DNA of 64,000 bases from the NCBI RefSeq assembly GCF_002218025.2, contig NZ_AP018681.1:186001-250000 (forward strand), read 5' to 3'. Below the pieces are notes generated by a model. It searched no databases, was not told the DNA's origin, and saw nothing but the letters and a program-made list of their open reading frames with translations. Each line of letters starts with the position of its first letter. The stretch's first letter is position 1. A program made the position numbers and the translations under genes. Below are positions 63,402 to 64,000 of this stretch, piece by piece. The stretch is from Vibrio casei. Lineage in GTDB: Bacteria; Pseudomonadota; Gammaproteobacteria; Enterobacterales; Vibrionaceae.

Positions 63402-63803
63402 TTAACTAGCGATGATCAGTAAGTTGATCCAAAGGACGAGTACACACAAAAACGAGCCCCAAAAAGCTAAGGCGCGGTGTCTCACGTTGTTAGAACCGAG
63501 ATGAATATAGCTGTGCAAGTAACGGAATAGTACAAATAACCAAGCCACCACTAAGCCAAAGATGCTGTCGATATGTAGGCTGACGTATAAGGTACACACC
63601 ACATAAAACAGTACTGGGATCTCAAAAAGATTAGCCAAGTGACGATTGGTTTTGACGACCATGTCAGGTAGGTTATCACCCTGCATCAGTTGAAAATACT
63701 TCAGACTAATTTGTTTGCTTTTGACACTATTAATACGAACTTTAAGCGTGACACAGCCAACAATAAAAATCAGCAACACCATTGCCGCCATTGGATAAAG
63801 CAT
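63402..63803 (-). CDS. MAPEG-family membrane protein
   Basis: 133 residues with four membrane segments. The blocks RHLANLFEIPVLFYVVCTLY and LFVLFRYLHSYIHLGSNNVRHRA are the family hallmark. MAPEG proteins are glutathione-linked enzymes of eicosanoid and drug metabolism in animals; the bacterial members are of unknown role. Confidence 0.9.
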   Translation of the reverse strand: MLYPMAAMVLLIFIVGCVTLKVRINSVKSKQISLKYFQLMQGDNLPDMVVKTNRHLANLFEIPVLFYVVCTLYVSLHIDSIFGLVVAWLFVLFRYLHSYIHLGSNNVRHRALAFWGSFLCVLVLWINLLIIAS

Positions 63804-64000
63804 AAATATTTCCTTGTGAGTTTTTATCTATCTTCAGGTTAGGATAAAAGAGTTTAGAACAACTTAATCAGTACGTAGTGTATGGAGTTTTGGTTCACTT
63901 ATTGGAAATAAATATATTTATTTATCCCTTCTCTATCACTGAACCAAAAATGGTAGAGAAGGAAAATGTTATTACATTAAGTAGTTGGTGATAGCACGAT
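63804..64000. other. Right edge, no gene recognised
   Basis: AT-rich sequence containing the probable promoter of the MAPEG gene. An inverted pair CCTTCTCTA/TAGAGAAGG-like (about 63929-63962) may be a terminator for a gene beyond the window. Confidence 0.35.

Noticed and set aside
1..64000. CRISPR arrays, tRNA or rRNA genes, prophage blocks, toxin-antitoxin pairs or known defence systems
   Set aside because: Read for regularly spaced repeats, cloverleaf-like ends and characteristic motifs; nothing credible was found.

Overview
The window looks like part of a Vibrio-type gammaproteobacterial chromosome. The signs are AT-rich coding DNA, a mannitol operon in the order mtlA-mtlD-mtlR, several TGTGA-N6-TCACA (CRP) operators, a DMSO-reductase operon with its own chaperone, a D-lactate dehydrogenase of the Fe-S/FAD type, and intergenic elements ending in TATACCCAAGT. 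In Vibrio cholerae mannitol genes and the Fe-S D-lactate dehydrogenase lie on chromosome 2, so this may also be a second-chromosome region (inference). No tRNA, rRNA, CRISPR array or prophage was seen.

Layout. 1-6.2 kb: tail of a membrane protein, an MFS carrier, a LysR gene cut by a complete IS50/Tn5-like insertion sequence (2313-3824, with a 9-bp target duplication) and also frameshifted, then a HisC-like aminotransferase and a basic amino-acid binding protein. 6.2-10.5 kb: mannitol regulator, dehydrogenase and PTS permease under three CRP sites. 10.7-14.6 kb: pirin and an NMT1/SsuA-type ABC importer. 14.7-20 kb: AraC regulator, exported Cys-type alpha/beta hydrolase, MFS exporter, cyclophilin-like protein and a broken NAD(P)-binding oxidoreductase. 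20.1-28.9 kb: PAS/LuxR-type regulator divergent from a ribose-type ABC importer, a NagZ-like GH3 glycosidase and a large secreted lysozyme-like/RTX-like/chitin-binding protein. 28.97-29.2 kb: remnants of a second D-lactate dehydrogenase and of a Fis-type regulator. 29.3-35.9 kb: porin and SGNH hydrolase divergent from DcuC, a fumarase/CMLE-superfamily lyase and malic enzyme. 36-39.7 kb: D-lactate dehydrogenase with an RpiR regulator. 40.2-47.4 kb: Lon-like protease, two tiny proteins, a giant AsmA/DUF748 protein and an OmpA-family lipoprotein. 47.5-52.9 kb: TorD-type chaperone and NapF-like ferredoxin divergent from dmsABC. 53-64 kb: small housekeeping and hypothetical genes, a periplasmic nucleosidase-like protein, a MITE-like repeat and a MAPEG protein.

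Two loci look like undescribed catabolic systems. The first (20.1-28.9 kb) pairs a secreted glycan-binding, probably glycan-cleaving protein with a sugar importer and a cytoplasmic beta-N-acetylglucosaminidase, which would let the cell cut, import and finish an amino-sugar glycan (chitin or peptidoglycan). The second (29.3-35.9 kb) has an outer-membrane porin, a periplasmic esterase-like hydrolase, a C4-dicarboxylate carrier, a lyase of unassigned substrate and malic enzyme. That order suggests uptake of a conjugated dicarboxylate, release of fumarate and conversion to pyruvate. Both assignments are inferred from domains and gene order.
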